Part shown: positions 16,792-25,456 of the stretch, one piece after another
Layout of the letters: each line of letters begins with the position of its first letter
Position numbering within the stretch: the first letter of the stretch is position 1
Assembly: GCA_963788185.1 (NCBI GenBank)
Contig: CAWBGE010000017.1
Span: 930,001-994,000 of the forward strand
DNA: 64,000 bases
Origin: CAIWHR01 sp963788185
GTDB taxonomy: Bacteria; Pseudomonadota; Gammaproteobacteria; Burkholderiales; Casimicrobiaceae
Reading direction: 5' to 3'
The notes under the pieces: generated by a model
Seen by the model: only the letters and a program-made list of their open reading frames with translations
Databases searched by the model: none
Told to the model about the DNA's origin: nothing
Program-made: the position numbers and the translations under genes

Positions 16792-17529
16792 ATGCTTGCA
16801 ATCATCGGTGGCAGCGGCCTCACGCGCCTGTCGACGCTCGCGGTGGCACACCGCGAGGTCGTCCGCACGCCCTACGGGGAACCGTCGTCCGCCTTGCTCT
16901 TCGGGCAGATCGCCGGTCGCGACGCGGTGTTTCTGGCCCGCCACGGACACGGGCACACGATCGCGCCGCACCGCGTCAATTACCGCGCCAACCTCTGGGC
17001 ATTGCGCGATAGCGGCGCGACGGCGGTGCTGGCGGTCGCCTCGGTGGGTGGCATCCGCACCAGTGGCGCGGGCGAGCTCGTGGTGCCGCATCAGCTCATC
17101 GACTACACGCACAGCCGCGAGGCGACGTTCTTCGATGGCGGCGAACAGCAGGTCGTGCACGTGGACTTCACGCATCCGTACACGCCTGAGTTGCGCGAGA
17201 AGTGCCTGGCCGCGGGTCGCGCCGCGGGCATCGCCTTGACCGATGGCGGCGTCTACGGCGCCGTGGCGGGTCCGCGGCTCGAGACCGCCGCCGAGATCGA
17301 TCGAATGGACCGCGATGGTGCGACGCTGGTGGGGATGACCGGAATGCCCGAAGCGGTGCTCGCGCGCGAGCTGGAATTGCCCTACGCGGCCATCTGCGTG
17401 GTCGTCAACCACGCGGCAGGTCGCGGCGACTCGGCGGCCGAGATCTCGATGGACGGCATCAATCGCGTGCTTCAGACCGGAATGAACAACGTGCGGCGCC
17501 TGCTCGACCATGTCGCGCCGCTGGTCTAG
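16792..17529 (+). CDS. S-methyl-5'-thioinosine phosphorylase (MTAP/PNP family)
   Basis: A 245-residue trimeric-type nucleoside phosphorylase. Starting MLAIIGGSGL, it has the phosphate-binding GGSGL, HGHGHTIAPHRVNYRANLWAL in pieces, and the family signature region VGMTGMPEAVLARELELPYA around residues 180-199. In the MTA phosphorylase family, sequences with TGMPEA and this short size belong to the group characterised in Pseudomonas as methylthioinosine phosphorylase, giving hypoxanthine and 5-methylthioribose-1-phosphate. An MTA deaminase gene at 26183 would supply the substrate, which supports that reading over direct MTA phosphorolysis. AGGAGG stands 11 bases before ATG 16792. Confidence 0.85.
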   Translation: MLAIIGGSGLTRLSTLAVAHREVVRTPYGEPSSALLFGQIAGRDAVFLARHGHGHTIAPHRVNYRANLWALRDSGATAVLAVASVGGIRTSGAGELVVPHQLIDYTHSREATFFDGGEQQVVHVDFTHPYTPELREKCLAAGRAAGIALTDGGVYGAVAGPRLETAAEIDRMDRDGATLVGMTGMPEAVLARELELPYAAICVVVNHAAGRGDSAAEISMDGINRVLQTGMNNVRRLLDHVAPLV

Positions 17530-17592
17530 CGGAACACCGACCGGCCTTGCGAGGCTGTTCGGCAGCACGCACCGATCCCGACGGAGGAATCG

Positions 17593-18123
17593 ATGATCCG
17601 GGACATTCTGCGGCTGGGGGATCCGCGATTGCTGCAGCCCTCGCGCCCGGTCGAGGCGTTCGGCTCCGCGGCACTCGAAGCGCTGCTGCAGGACCTGCGC
17701 GACACCATGACGGCGAAGGACGGCGCGGGGCTCGCGGCGCCGCAAATCGGCGTGCCGCTGCAGGTGGTGATCTTCGGTGGCGCGTTCAATCCGCGCTATC
17801 CGGACGCCGAGGAGGTTCCCTATACCGAACTCGTCAACCCGGTGCTGACGCCGCTGTCGGATGCGATCGACGAGGCGTGGGAGGGTTGCCTGTCGGTGCC
17901 CGGGTTGCGAGGCGTGGTTCCGCGTCACACCGACCTGCGCTACGAGGGCTTCGATCCGCGCGGCCATGCGATCCGGCGCGAGGTGACCGGGTTCCATGCC
18001 CGCGTCGTGCAGCACGAGTGCGACCATCTGGCGGGGATTCTGTATCCGATGCGCATGCGCGACCTCTCGCGCTTCGGCTTCACCGACATCCTGTTCCCCG
18101 ACGCGGCAGTGGCGGAGGAGTAG
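17593..18123 (+). CDS. def: Peptide deformylase
   Basis: Removes the N-formyl group from nascent proteins; an Fe(II)/Zn metalloenzyme. The 176 residues show all three motifs in order: GAGLAAPQIG (44-53), EGCLS (97-101) with the metal-binding cysteine, and HECDH (141-145) with the two histidines and catalytic glutamate. A clear GGAGG lies eight bases before ATG 17593. The usual fmt partner is absent, and the gene instead follows the phosphorylase gene by 63 bp, so this may be a second, non-operonic def. It converges on glnD with a 13-bp gap. Confidence 0.94.
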   Translation: MIRDILRLGDPRLLQPSRPVEAFGSAALEALLQDLRDTMTAKDGAGLAAPQIGVPLQVVIFGGAFNPRYPDAEEVPYTELVNPVLTPLSDAIDEAWEGCLSVPGLRGVVPRHTDLRYEGFDPRGHAIRREVTGFHARVVQHECDHLAGILYPMRMRDLSRFGFTDILFPDAAVAEE

Positions 18124-18136
18124 CGCCACCGCGCGG

Positions 18137-20731
18137 CTACACGATGCGCAGCTGGTCGTGGATCACCGTTTCGAGCTTGAGCAGCTCGTGCTCGTCGTGC
18201 AGCGCGACGCCGTCGATCAGGAACGTGTCCTCGGCGCGCTCGCCCAGCGTGTTGATCTTGGCGCTGGCGACGTTCACGCCGGCCTGGGCCAGCGTATAGG
18301 CGATCCCGGCAAGCAGACCCGGCCGGTCGCCGGCGACGATTTCCATGATGAAGCGCGTTCCCTTGTCGTCGGGGGAAATCCGCACCTCCGGCGACAGCGG
18401 GAAGTGCTTGAGATGGCGACTCACGCGACCCGCCACCGGGGCCTCGAGCGGCCGGCGCTCCTCGAGCGCGCGCTTCAACTCGAACTCGATCAGCTGGATC
18501 GTCTCGCGATAGGACGTGTTCGGCGTCGACGGGTCGTGGACGACGAAGGTGTCCAGCGCGTAGCCATGCCGGGTCGTATGGATGCGCGCATCCAGGATCG
18601 ACAATCCCTGGCGGCCGAAGACGCCGCAGATGCGGGCGAAAAGCGCCTGCTGGTCGGGCAGATAGACCATCACCTGCAGACCCGCGTCGGCGCGCGACAG
18701 GCGCGCGCGCACGACCGGGATCGTGCCGTCGACGCGGTAATAGAGATGGCGTGCATGCCATGCGATCTCGTCGGCGGTGTGGCGCTGGAAATACACGCTG
18801 TCCAGCTGCTTCCACAAGGCGTTCTCGGCACTCTCGGGAACGGCATACAGCCGCAGCAGCCGCCTGGACTCGGTCTGCCGCTCCTGCAGACTGTCGGCCA
18901 GCGTGACGGCGATGCTCGACCCCGCCAGCCGCGCGCGCGTCGCGTTGAAGAGATCCTCGAGCAATTTCGCCTTCCAGGCGTTCCACACCTTGGGGCTGGT
19001 GCCGCGGATATCGGCCACCGTCAGGATGTACAGCGCGGTCAGGCGCCGCTCCGTCCGCACCTTGTCGGCAAACGCAGCGATGACGTCGGGATCGGTGATG
19101 TCCTGCTTCTGGGCGACGGCCGACATCGTCAGGTGCTGGGCGACGAGCCATTCGATGAGTTCGGCGTCGTCGCGAGGAACCCCGTGCGCACGGCAGAAAC
19201 GCCGCGCCTCGCGCATGCCGAGCGCGGAGTGGTCGCCGCCGCGTCCCTTCGCGATGTCATGAAAGAGGCCGGCGAGATAGAGCACTTCCTTGCGCGCGAA
19301 GTCGCTGAACAGGCGCGAGCACAGCGGATACTCGTGCGCGTGCTGCGGCTCGGCAAACCGGCGCAGGTTGCGCACCACCATCAGGATGTGCTCGTCGACG
19401 GTGTAGACGTGGAAGAGATCGTGCTGCATCTGGCCGACGATGCGCCCGAACGGCGGCAGGTAATTGCCGAGGATGCCGTAGTGGCTCATCCGCCGCAGCT
19501 CGTGCGTGAGGCCACGGGGCTCGCGAAACACCTGCAGGAAGCGCGCGCGGTTTCCGGGGTCGCGCCGGAACGCGGAATCGATCCGGTGCCGGTTCCGCCA
19601 CAGCGCGCGCAGCGTGCGCGCCGACATGCCTTTCAGGTCGGCGTGCCGCTGCATCATCAGAAACGCATCCAGCATCGCCGACGGGCGGCGCTCGAACAGC
19701 GACTCGTCGCGGATGTGCAGCAGCCAGTCGATGGCGAAGAATTCCTCGCCCAGCGGGCGCGGTTCGGCATCGATCGGATGCAGCCGCGCATGGAGGTTCT
19801 GCAGCAGGATGACGTTGGCCTGTCGAACCAGTTTCGCGGCCCGGTAGTAGCGCTGCATCAGTTGCTCGCTGGCGCGCTTCGTGGGCGTGTCGACGAAGTT
19901 CAGCTGCCGCGCGAGCGCGTTCTGCAGGTCGAAGACCAGGCGGTCCTCGCGCCGGGCCGCCAGGTAGTGCAGGCGCACGCGCAGCGCGCCGATGACGCGC
20001 TCCTGGCGCGACACCGAGCGCGCCTCCTGCATCGTCATCAGCCCCGCCTGCGCCAGTTCGCGCCAGGTGCGGCCCAGGCCGGCCGCGCGCGCGATCCACA
20101 GCACCGTGTGCAGGTCGCGCAGCCCGCCCGGCGACTCCTTGACGTTCGGCTCCAGATTGTACGCGGTGTCGTGGTACCGGAGATGGCGCTGCTGCTGCTC
20201 GAGGATCTTCGCGTCGTAGAAGTGCGCGCTGTCGAGCGCGTCCGTGAACGCGCTCTCGAAGGCGCGGAACAGTGCCCGGGAACCGGCCAGCCACCGCCGC
20301 TCGAGCAGATTCGTCCGCACCGTGATGTCGCCCGCCATTTCCGCTTCGCATTCGGCAATCGTGCGCACGCTGTGGCTTGCCTCGACACCGATGTCCCACA
20401 GCAGCCCGACGAATCGCCCGATGAACGCGGCTTCCTGCGCGTCCGGCGCGGAGGCCATCAGCAGCAGCAGGTCGGCGTCGGAATGCGGATAGAGCTGGCC
20501 GCGGCCGAAGCCGCCCACGGCAAGCAGCGCCGCGCTCCTGGGCGCATCCATCGCCAGCCACGCCTCAGCCAGCACGCCCGCGACCAGCCGCGCGTGCCCG
20601 CGCAGGAGTCGCGGCGTATCGGGCTTGGCGAGAAAGGCATCGCGCAGCGCCGCGCGACCGGACTTCAATTCCTCGCGCCAGTGCGCTGCCGCGGACGCGG
20701 GATCGCGGGTGACCGGAGACAGCGCGCTCAT
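18137..20731 (-). CDS. glnD: [Protein-PII] uridylyltransferase/uridylyl-removing enzyme
   Basis: The bifunctional nitrogen sensor that uridylylates PII proteins when glutamine is low and removes UMP when it is high. The 864 residues match GlnD. The nucleotidyltransferase motif GGFGRGQLYPHSDAD lies near 73-87, the HD hydrolase domain has LFHDIAKGRGGDHS near 480, and two ACT domains close the protein (about 690-765 and 795-864; DRPGLLAGIAYTLAQAGVNV is the second). It is last in dapC-dapD-map-glnD, but the 175-bp gap after map is occupied by a long palindrome, so read-through from map may be limited. GGAGG is absent before ATG 20731; a GAGGGCTA run overlaps that position. Confidence 0.95.
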   Translation of the reverse strand: MSALSPVTRDPASAAAHWREELKSGRAALRDAFLAKPDTPRLLRGHARLVAGVLAEAWLAMDAPRSAALLAVGGFGRGQLYPHSDADLLLLMASAPDAQEAAFIGRFVGLLWDIGVEASHSVRTIAECEAEMAGDITVRTNLLERRWLAGSRALFRAFESAFTDALDSAHFYDAKILEQQQRHLRYHDTAYNLEPNVKESPGGLRDLHTVLWIARAAGLGRTWRELAQAGLMTMQEARSVSRQERVIGALRVRLHYLAARREDRLVFDLQNALARQLNFVDTPTKRASEQLMQRYYRAAKLVRQANVILLQNLHARLHPIDAEPRPLGEEFFAIDWLLHIRDESLFERRPSAMLDAFLMMQRHADLKGMSARTLRALWRNRHRIDSAFRRDPGNRARFLQVFREPRGLTHELRRMSHYGILGNYLPPFGRIVGQMQHDLFHVYTVDEHILMVVRNLRRFAEPQHAHEYPLCSRLFSDFARKEVLYLAGLFHDIAKGRGGDHSALGMREARRFCRAHGVPRDDAELIEWLVAQHLTMSAVAQKQDITDPDVIAAFADKVRTERRLTALYILTVADIRGTSPKVWNAWKAKLLEDLFNATRARLAGSSIAVTLADSLQERQTESRRLLRLYAVPESAENALWKQLDSVYFQRHTADEIAWHARHLYYRVDGTIPVVRARLSRADAGLQVMVYLPDQQALFARICGVFGRQGLSILDARIHTTRHGYALDTFVVHDPSTPNTSYRETIQLIEFELKRALEERRPLEAPVAGRVSRHLKHFPLSPEVRISPDDKGTRFIMEIVAGDRPGLLAGIAYTLAQAGVNVASAKINTLGERAEDTFLIDGVALHDEHELLKLETVIHDQLRIV

Positions 20732-20741
20732 GGAGGGCTAA

Positions 20742-20910
20742 CTTAGTACCCCGATTCGCAAATACGCCCACATGAAATCGCGCCTTTCGGGCCACGGCGG
20801 CGTTGCAAATCCTCGCGATACCACGGGGTATCGCTGCGGTTTGCGCCTTGCCCTGACCCGAAACGCATCAATTTCATCGCGTGTGCGTACTTACGAATCG
20901 GTGTACTCAG
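20742..20910. repeat. 169-bp imperfect palindrome (MITE/ERIC-like) in the map-glnD gap
   Basis: Nearly the whole gap folds on itself. The centre is GCGATACC (20815-20822), loop ACGG, GGTATCGC (20827-20834). Outward the arms keep pairing: GCAAA/TTTGC (20805-20809 with 20840-20844), TTTCGGG/CCCGAAA (20785-20791 with 20857-20863), ATGAAAT/ATTTCAT (20772-20778 with 20871-20877), TACGCCCA/TGTGCGTA (20763-20770 with 20882-20889), CGATTCG/CGAATCG (20752-20758 with 20894-20900), and AGTAC/GTACT at the outside. The right arm contains the map stop codon (20907-20909). Size and symmetry resemble dispersed intergenic palindromic elements; no second copy was seen in this window. Confidence 0.75.
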
Positions 20911-21698
20911 GGCGGGGGGGCGGGCGTTCCCGGCGACACGGTGAGCACCTCGTAGCCGTCGTCGGTGACCAGGATCGTGTGCTCCCACTGCGCCGACAGC
21001 GAGTGGTCGGCGGTGACGATGGTCCAGCCGTCGGCGAGACAGCGGATGCCGGCGCGGCCCGCATTGACCATCGGCTCGATGGTGAAGATCATGCCGGGCA
21101 GGAGCACCAGGCCGGTCCCGGGACGTCCGTAATGGAGAACCTGCGGCTCTTCGTGGAACTGGTGCCCGATGCCGTGGCCGCAGAATTCGCGGACGATCGA
21201 ATAATGGTGGCTTTCGGCGCAAACCTGCACGGCATGGCCGATGTCGCCCAGCCGGTTGCCGGGACGGACCGCGCGGATCCCCTTCCACAGCGCCAGGTAG
21301 GCGGTTTCGACCAGCCGCCGCGCCTGGATCGACGGCGTGCCGACACAGAACATGCGGCTGCTGTCGCCGTGGTAACCGTCCCGGATCACCGTGACATCGA
21401 TGTTGACGATGTCGCCCGACTTGAGCTTCTTGTCGCCCGGGATGCCGTGGCAGACCACGTGGTTGACCGACGTGCACAACGAGGCCGGGTAGGGCTTGTG
21501 GCCCGGCGGCTGGTAGTTGAGCGTGGCCGGGACGACGTTCTGGACGTTGACCTGGTAATCGTGCGCGCGGCGGTCGATCTCGCCGGTCGTGATGCCGGGC
21601 TCCACCTGCGGCGTCAGCCAGTCGAGCAGTTCGGCCGCGAGGCGGCCGGCGACGCGCATCCCCGCGATGTCCTCGGCGGTCTTGATGGCGACCGGCAT
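20907..21698 (-). CDS. map: Methionine aminopeptidase, type I
   Basis: Removes the initiator methionine from new proteins after deformylation. The 263 residues contain the pita-bread fold with the five metal ligands in the standard segments: NIDVTVIRDGYHGDSS (two aspartates), FCGHGIGHQFHEEP (histidine) and IFTIEPM and QWEHTI (glutamates). The substrate-side histidine lies in NHVVCHGIP. The ATG overlaps the dapD stop by one base (TGATG), so translation is coupled. The C-terminus runs into a seven-G tract and a proline tail immediately before the stop, which itself lies within the outer arm of the long palindrome; the last residues may therefore derive from that element. Confidence 0.95.
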   Translation of the reverse strand: MPVAIKTAEDIAGMRVAGRLAAELLDWLTPQVEPGITTGEIDRRAHDYQVNVQNVVPATLNYQPPGHKPYPASLCTSVNHVVCHGIPGDKKLKSGDIVNIDVTVIRDGYHGDSSRMFCVGTPSIQARRLVETAYLALWKGIRAVRPGNRLGDIGHAVQVCAESHHYSIVREFCGHGIGHQFHEEPQVLHYGRPGTGLVLLPGMIFTIEPMVNAGRAGIRCLADGWTIVTADHSLSAQWEHTILVTDDGYEVLTVSPGTPAPPP

Positions 21699-22537
21699 CA
21701 GGCGCGCAGCAGTTCGTTGATGCTGGTCTTGGACCGGGTTCTCGCGTCGACCTGCTTGACGATGACCGCGCAGTAGAGGCTGTGCGAGCCGTCGGCTGCC
21801 GGCAGGCTGCCTGCGACGACGACGGAGCCGGCGCGTATGCGACCGTAGCTCACCTCGCCCGTCGACCGATCGTAGATCTTGGTGCTCTGGCCGACGAACA
21901 CGCCCATGCCCAGCACCGAATTCTCCTCGACGATCACCCCTTCGACGACCTCGGAGCGCGCGCCGATGAAACAGTTGTCCTCGATGATCGTCGGGTTCGC
22001 CTGCAGCGGTTCCAATACGCCGCCGATGCCGACGCCGCCCGACAGGTGGACGTTCCTGCCGATCTGGGCGCAGGAACCGACGGTCGCCCAGGTATCGACC
22101 ATCGTGCCCTCGTCGACGTACGCGCCGATGTTGACGTACGAAGGCATCAGGACGACGTTTTTCGCGATGTAGGCACCGCGCCGGGCAACGGCGGGCGGGA
22201 CGACGCGTACGCCCGCAGCCGCGAATTCGCCGCCGGTCATGCCGGCGAACTTGGTGCGCACCTTGTCATAGAACGCGAATGGCGCCGTGTGGCCGTCGGC
22301 ACTGTCGAACTGCATCGGTTCGTTGTCGCGCAGGCGGAACGAGAGGAGAACCGCTTTCTTGATCCATTGATGCGTCGTCCAGGTGGTGCCGGTACGCTCG
22401 GCAACGCGCAGGCGGCCGGCGTCGAGCTCATCGATCACCTGCGAAACGGCTTCACGGATGGCAGGCGGTGCGCTTCCGGGGGCGAGCGTGGTCCGCATTT
22501 CCCACGCGGCGTCGATGGTCGCTTGCAAGGAGGACAT
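21698..22537 (-). CDS. dapD: Tetrahydrodipicolinate N-succinyltransferase
   Basis: Transfers succinyl from succinyl-CoA to tetrahydrodipicolinate, opening the succinylase lysine/DAP branch. The 279-residue protein matches DapD: an alpha-helical N-terminal domain, then a left-handed beta-helix of hexapeptide repeats (about 105-240: VLMPSYVNIGAYVDEGTMVD in part, and VHLSGGVGIGGVLEP) and a C-terminal strand domain. It lies 89 bp after dapC and is coupled to map. The order dapC-dapD places aminotransferase before succinyltransferase, the reverse of the pathway, which is usual in betaproteobacteria. Confidence 0.95.
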   Translation of the reverse strand: MSSLQATIDAAWEMRTTLAPGSAPPAIREAVSQVIDELDAGRLRVAERTGTTWTTHQWIKKAVLLSFRLRDNEPMQFDSADGHTAPFAFYDKVRTKFAGMTGGEFAAAGVRVVPPAVARRGAYIAKNVVLMPSYVNIGAYVDEGTMVDTWATVGSCAQIGRNVHLSGGVGIGGVLEPLQANPTIIEDNCFIGARSEVVEGVIVEENSVLGMGVFVGQSTKIYDRSTGEVSYGRIRAGSVVVAGSLPAADGSHSLYCAVIVKQVDARTRSKTSINELLRA

Positions 22538-22626
22538 GAATGGGTTCCGGGGAAAACCGGCATTTTACCGCGATCCCGACGCCTATCTCCGGCGCCAGGC
22601 GCCACGGGGCACCCGGCGCAGGCCGG

Positions 22627-23829
22627 TCACAGCGATCGGGTGAAGTCGACGATGCGATCGATCGCTTCGCTGCACTCGTCACCCGACGCGACCAGCGCGA
22701 TGCGCACGTATCCCGCGCCGGGGTTGACACCGTCGACCGCGCGCCCGAAAAAGCTGCCCGGTAGAACGGCCACGTTCTTCTCCGCCAGCAGCCGACGCGC
22801 GAACAGGGCGTCGTCGATCGGCGTCCTGGCCCACAGGTAGAAGGCGGCGTCGGGCATTGCGCAGGGCAGGACGGTCGCGAGCCGCGGCTGCAGCCGTGCG
22901 AACTTGGCGGCGTATTGGAGCCGATTCGCACGCACGTGCGCTTCGTCGTTCCAGGCCGCGCGGCTTGCCGCTTCGACGGCCGGCGACATTGCCGAGCCAT
23001 GATAGGTGCGGTAGCGCAGAAACGCCTCGATCAGTGCCGCATCGCCCGCCGCATAGCCGGAGCGCAGGCCCGGCGCATTCGAGCGCTTTGACAGGCTGCC
23101 GAAGGCTACGAGCCGCGGGAAACCCGCGCGGCCGAGCGCATGCGCTGCCGCCAGCGAGCCCAGCGGCGCCCGCGCTTCGTCGAAATAGACCTCCGAATAG
23201 CACTCGTCGGCGGCAATCACGAAACCGAAGCGATCGGAGAGCTCGAACAGCATCGTCCAATCTTCCAGCGAGGTGACGCGTCCCGTGGGGTTGTCGGGCG
23301 AGCAGACGAAGACGAGCTGCGTGCGTTCCCACACGGCGGAGGGGACGTCCTGCCACGGCGTCGCGAACCCCCGTGCCGCATCGCCATTGACCGGGAAGGG
23401 TTCGGCGCCGCCCAGCAGCGCCGCGCCCTCGTAGATCTGGTAGAACGGGTTCGGCATGACCACGGTCGCGCCCGCGCGCGACGGATCGATGACGGTTTGG
23501 GCAAACGAGAACAGGGCTTCGCGGCTGCCGAGCACCGGCAGCACCTGCGTTGCCGCGTCGACGGCGGGCAGCGCGTGCCGCCGTATGAGCCAACCCGCGA
23601 TCGCTTCGCGCAAGGCCGGCGTTCCGATCGTCATGGGATAATGCGCGATACTGGCGGCTCCGGCCTTCAGCGCGCCGAGCAGCAGGTCCGGCGTCGGATG
23701 CCGGGGCTCGCCGATGGAGAGATTGATCGGCTTGAATTCGGGATTGGGCACGACGCCGGCGACCCATTGCCGCAGTCGCTCGAACGGATACGGGTGCAGG
23801 CGGGCGAGGCGCGGATTCACGGCAGACAC
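22627..23829 (-). CDS. dapC: Succinyldiaminopimelate transaminase
   Basis: PLP-dependent aminotransferase of fold type I (class I/II) forming N-succinyl-LL-diaminopimelate from the keto precursor with glutamate. The 400-residue frame has the PLP-lysine in SLSKRSNAPGLRSG and CSPDNPTGRV as the substrate-binding asparagine region; NLSIGEPRHPTP near residue 36 is typical of DapC. Both candidate starts are GTG: 23829 and 23820. The second gives MNPRLARLHPYPFERL, which agrees with known DapC N-termini, so 23820 is more likely. Neither has a Shine-Dalgarno. A TATAAT box lies 21-26 bp before the first GTG. Confidence 0.92.
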   Translation of the reverse strand: MSAVNPRLARLHPYPFERLRQWVAGVVPNPEFKPINLSIGEPRHPTPDLLLGALKAGAASIAHYPMTIGTPALREAIAGWLIRRHALPAVDAATQVLPVLGSREALFSFAQTVIDPSRAGATVVMPNPFYQIYEGAALLGGAEPFPVNGDAARGFATPWQDVPSAVWERTQLVFVCSPDNPTGRVTSLEDWTMLFELSDRFGFVIAADECYSEVYFDEARAPLGSLAAAHALGRAGFPRLVAFGSLSKRSNAPGLRSGYAAGDAALIEAFLRYRTYHGSAMSPAVEAASRAAWNDEAHVRANRLQYAAKFARLQPRLATVLPCAMPDAAFYLWARTPIDDALFARRLLAEKNVAVLPGSFFGRAVDGVNPGAGYVRIALVASGDECSEAIDRIVDFTRSL

Positions 23830-23838
23830 ATTCTGGAC

Positions 23839-24813
23839 ATGGGACGAAAATTATACGTGAGCGCGGACGCGCGTTCGGCAGCGGGCGCCGGCGTTGCGCT
23901 GCCCTGGTCGTGGCGCCTTGCCGCATCGGCGGCGACGGTGACGGCGCTGGCAGTGCTTTGCCTCGTCCTGGCGCACTGGTTCTGGCGCATCGCTGCTCCC
24001 GCGCCGACGTTGCCCCCGCTCGCTGCGGTTCCGGAAAGCGCGGCTGCGCTGCTCGCGGCGGCGGCGCCGTTCGGACGCGCCGCGCCCGCGGCTTCGGTTG
24101 CTGCGGGTCCGGCAACGGCGGCGACGGCGCCGCAGACGGACGTCCGGCTGCTCGGCGTCCTCGCGGCCGCCGGCGGCAAGGGGCAGGCGCTGCTTCGCCT
24201 GCCCGATCGCGGCCCCGTGCTCGTCAATGCGGGCGCCGAAGTTGCGACGGGCGTCGAACTCGTTGCCGTGTTCCCGGACCGGATCAGCGTGCGCGAAGGT
24301 GGTCAGACGCGCGACATCCTGCTGCGTGCCGCGCCTGGCGCGGCGCTGGTGACGCGCGCCGCACCGGCGCCGGCGGCACGGTCCGGTGCCGATCGTGGTG
24401 CCTGTGCCGCGCCTCCGGATTTCAAGGGCAGCGTCTACCGCATCAATGCCGAGCTGCTGGGTGGACTGGCTGCGCAACCGGATACCTGGAGGCCGCTGCT
24501 GACCGCGTCATCGGCGGGATTGCGGATCAGCGAAGGCGGCGGATTCGCCGCGATGCTCGGCCTGAAACCGGGCGACTCGCTGCGCGAGGCCAACGGCATC
24601 CGCCTGACCGCCGCCGCCGACCTCATCGTTGCCGTCGTCAGGCCCCTGCAGGGTAACCAGGCGGTACGCGTCAAGGCAGTGCGCGACGGAAGCGACCTCG
24701 AGCTGTTGCTCGTCAATGCCAGCGCCTGCGCAAGTGGCGGCGGCGCGGCTGCAGCGGCGCGCGTCAGTCCAGCTCCGGCAGCCAGTCGAGCAGCGCAAAA
24801 GGCCGGTCGATGA
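23839..24813 (+). CDS. GspC-like (type II secretion protein N) membrane protein with PDZ domain
   Basis: A 324-residue bitopic inner-membrane protein: short basic N-terminus, one membrane segment (about 29-50), a proline/alanine-rich linker, a GspC homology region (VRLLGVLAAAGGKGQALLRL near 104-123; VFPDRISVREGGQTRDILL near 155) and a PDZ-like C-terminal domain (GLKPGDSLREANGIRLTAAA, about 237-256). In the type II secretion machine such proteins link the inner-membrane platform to the secretin. No other gsp gene is in the window, so it is an orphan here. Only 9 bp separate its ATG from the divergent dapC start; a GTG at 23857 is an alternative. Its 3' end overlaps gph, convergent, by 50 bp. 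Confidence 0.72.
   Translation: MGRKLYVSADARSAAGAGVALPWSWRLAASAATVTALAVLCLVLAHWFWRIAAPAPTLPPLAAVPESAAALLAAAAPFGRAAPAASVAAGPATAATAPQTDVRLLGVLAAAGGKGQALLRLPDRGPVLVNAGAEVATGVELVAVFPDRISVREGGQTRDILLRAAPGAALVTRAAPAPAARSGADRGACAAPPDFKGSVYRINAELLGGLAAQPDTWRPLLTASSAGLRISEGGGFAAMLGLKPGDSLREANGIRLTAAADLIVAVVRPLQGNQAVRVKAVRDGSDLELLLVNASACASGGGAAAAARVSPAPAASRAAQKAGR
23850..23855 (-). promoter_or_regulatory. Consensus -10 (TATAAT) of the dapC operon
   Basis: A perfect TATAAT on the minus strand is placed to start transcription about 14-25 bases before the two candidate dapC start codons. The -35 region is weak (GCCGAA/CCGAAC at 17-18 bp). The box lies inside the predicted 5' end of the divergent GspC-like gene, so the two promoters or coding starts must overlap. 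Confidence 0.5.
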
Positions 24814-25456
24814 CGCCGATCGCGGGCCAGGCGCCGGGCGTGTCGCCGGGCTCGATGTAACCGTAGCGGGCAACGATCGCCGGCATCCCGGCTGCGACGC
24901 CCGCTTCCATGTCGCGCTGTGCGTCCCCCACGTACAGGCATTGCGCCGGCAGGACGCCAAGCGCCTGCGCGGCGTGCAGCAATGGTGCCGGGTGCGGCTT
25001 GGCATGCGGGGTCGTGTCGCCGCAGACGACGGCAGCAGCGCGCGGCGAGAGCCGCAGTTGAGCCAGCAAGGGCAACGTGTAGCGCGTGAGCTTGTTGGTG
25101 ACGATGCCCCAGCCGAGTCCGCGCGCTTCGATCGCGTCGAGCAGCGGCAGGACTTCGTCGAACAATACGGAGTCGACGCAAAGCGCCGCCTCGTAATGGG
25201 CAAGGAAGGCGTCGCGCAGCGCCGCGAATTCAGGGTCGGCGGGTGTCATTCCGAAACCCGCGCCGATCAGCCCGCGTGCGCCGTGCGACGCGAACGGCCG
25301 CAAGGCGATGTAGGGCAGCGGCGGCAGGCCCCGGTCGCTGCGCACCCGATTCAACGCTGCGGCGAGGTCCGGGGCGGTGTCGGCGAGCGTGCCGTCGAGA
25401 TCGAAGAGAACGGCCGCCACCGGAAGCACCTGCGGCGGCGGCACGGGCTCAGGCAT
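24764..25456 (-). CDS. gph: Phosphoglycolate phosphatase
   Basis: HAD-superfamily phosphatase of 230 residues that hydrolyses 2-phosphoglycolate from DNA repair or oxygenase activity. Motif I is LFDLDGTLADT with nucleophile Asp19 and Asp21; motif II is the threonine in GIVTNK; motif III lies in HAKPHPAPLL, and motif IV is YVGDAQRDMEAG. The cap domain between motifs I and II is of the Gph helical type. It overlaps the end of ubiG by 8 bp in the same direction, and the ubiG-gph pair is conserved in proteobacteria. The 3' end runs 50 bp into the convergent GspC-like gene. Confidence 0.93.
   Translation of the reverse strand: MPEPVPPPQVLPVAAVLFDLDGTLADTAPDLAAALNRVRSDRGLPPLPYIALRPFASHGARGLIGAGFGMTPADPEFAALRDAFLAHYEAALCVDSVLFDEVLPLLDAIEARGLGWGIVTNKLTRYTLPLLAQLRLSPRAAAVVCGDTTPHAKPHPAPLLHAAQALGVLPAQCLYVGDAQRDMEAGVAAGMPAIVARYGYIEPGDTPGAWPAIGVIDRPFALLDWLPELD

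Noticed and set aside
17996..20746. About 900-codon frame antisense to glnD
   Set aside because: Composition is that of an antisense shadow; glnD has all its catalytic and ACT motifs.
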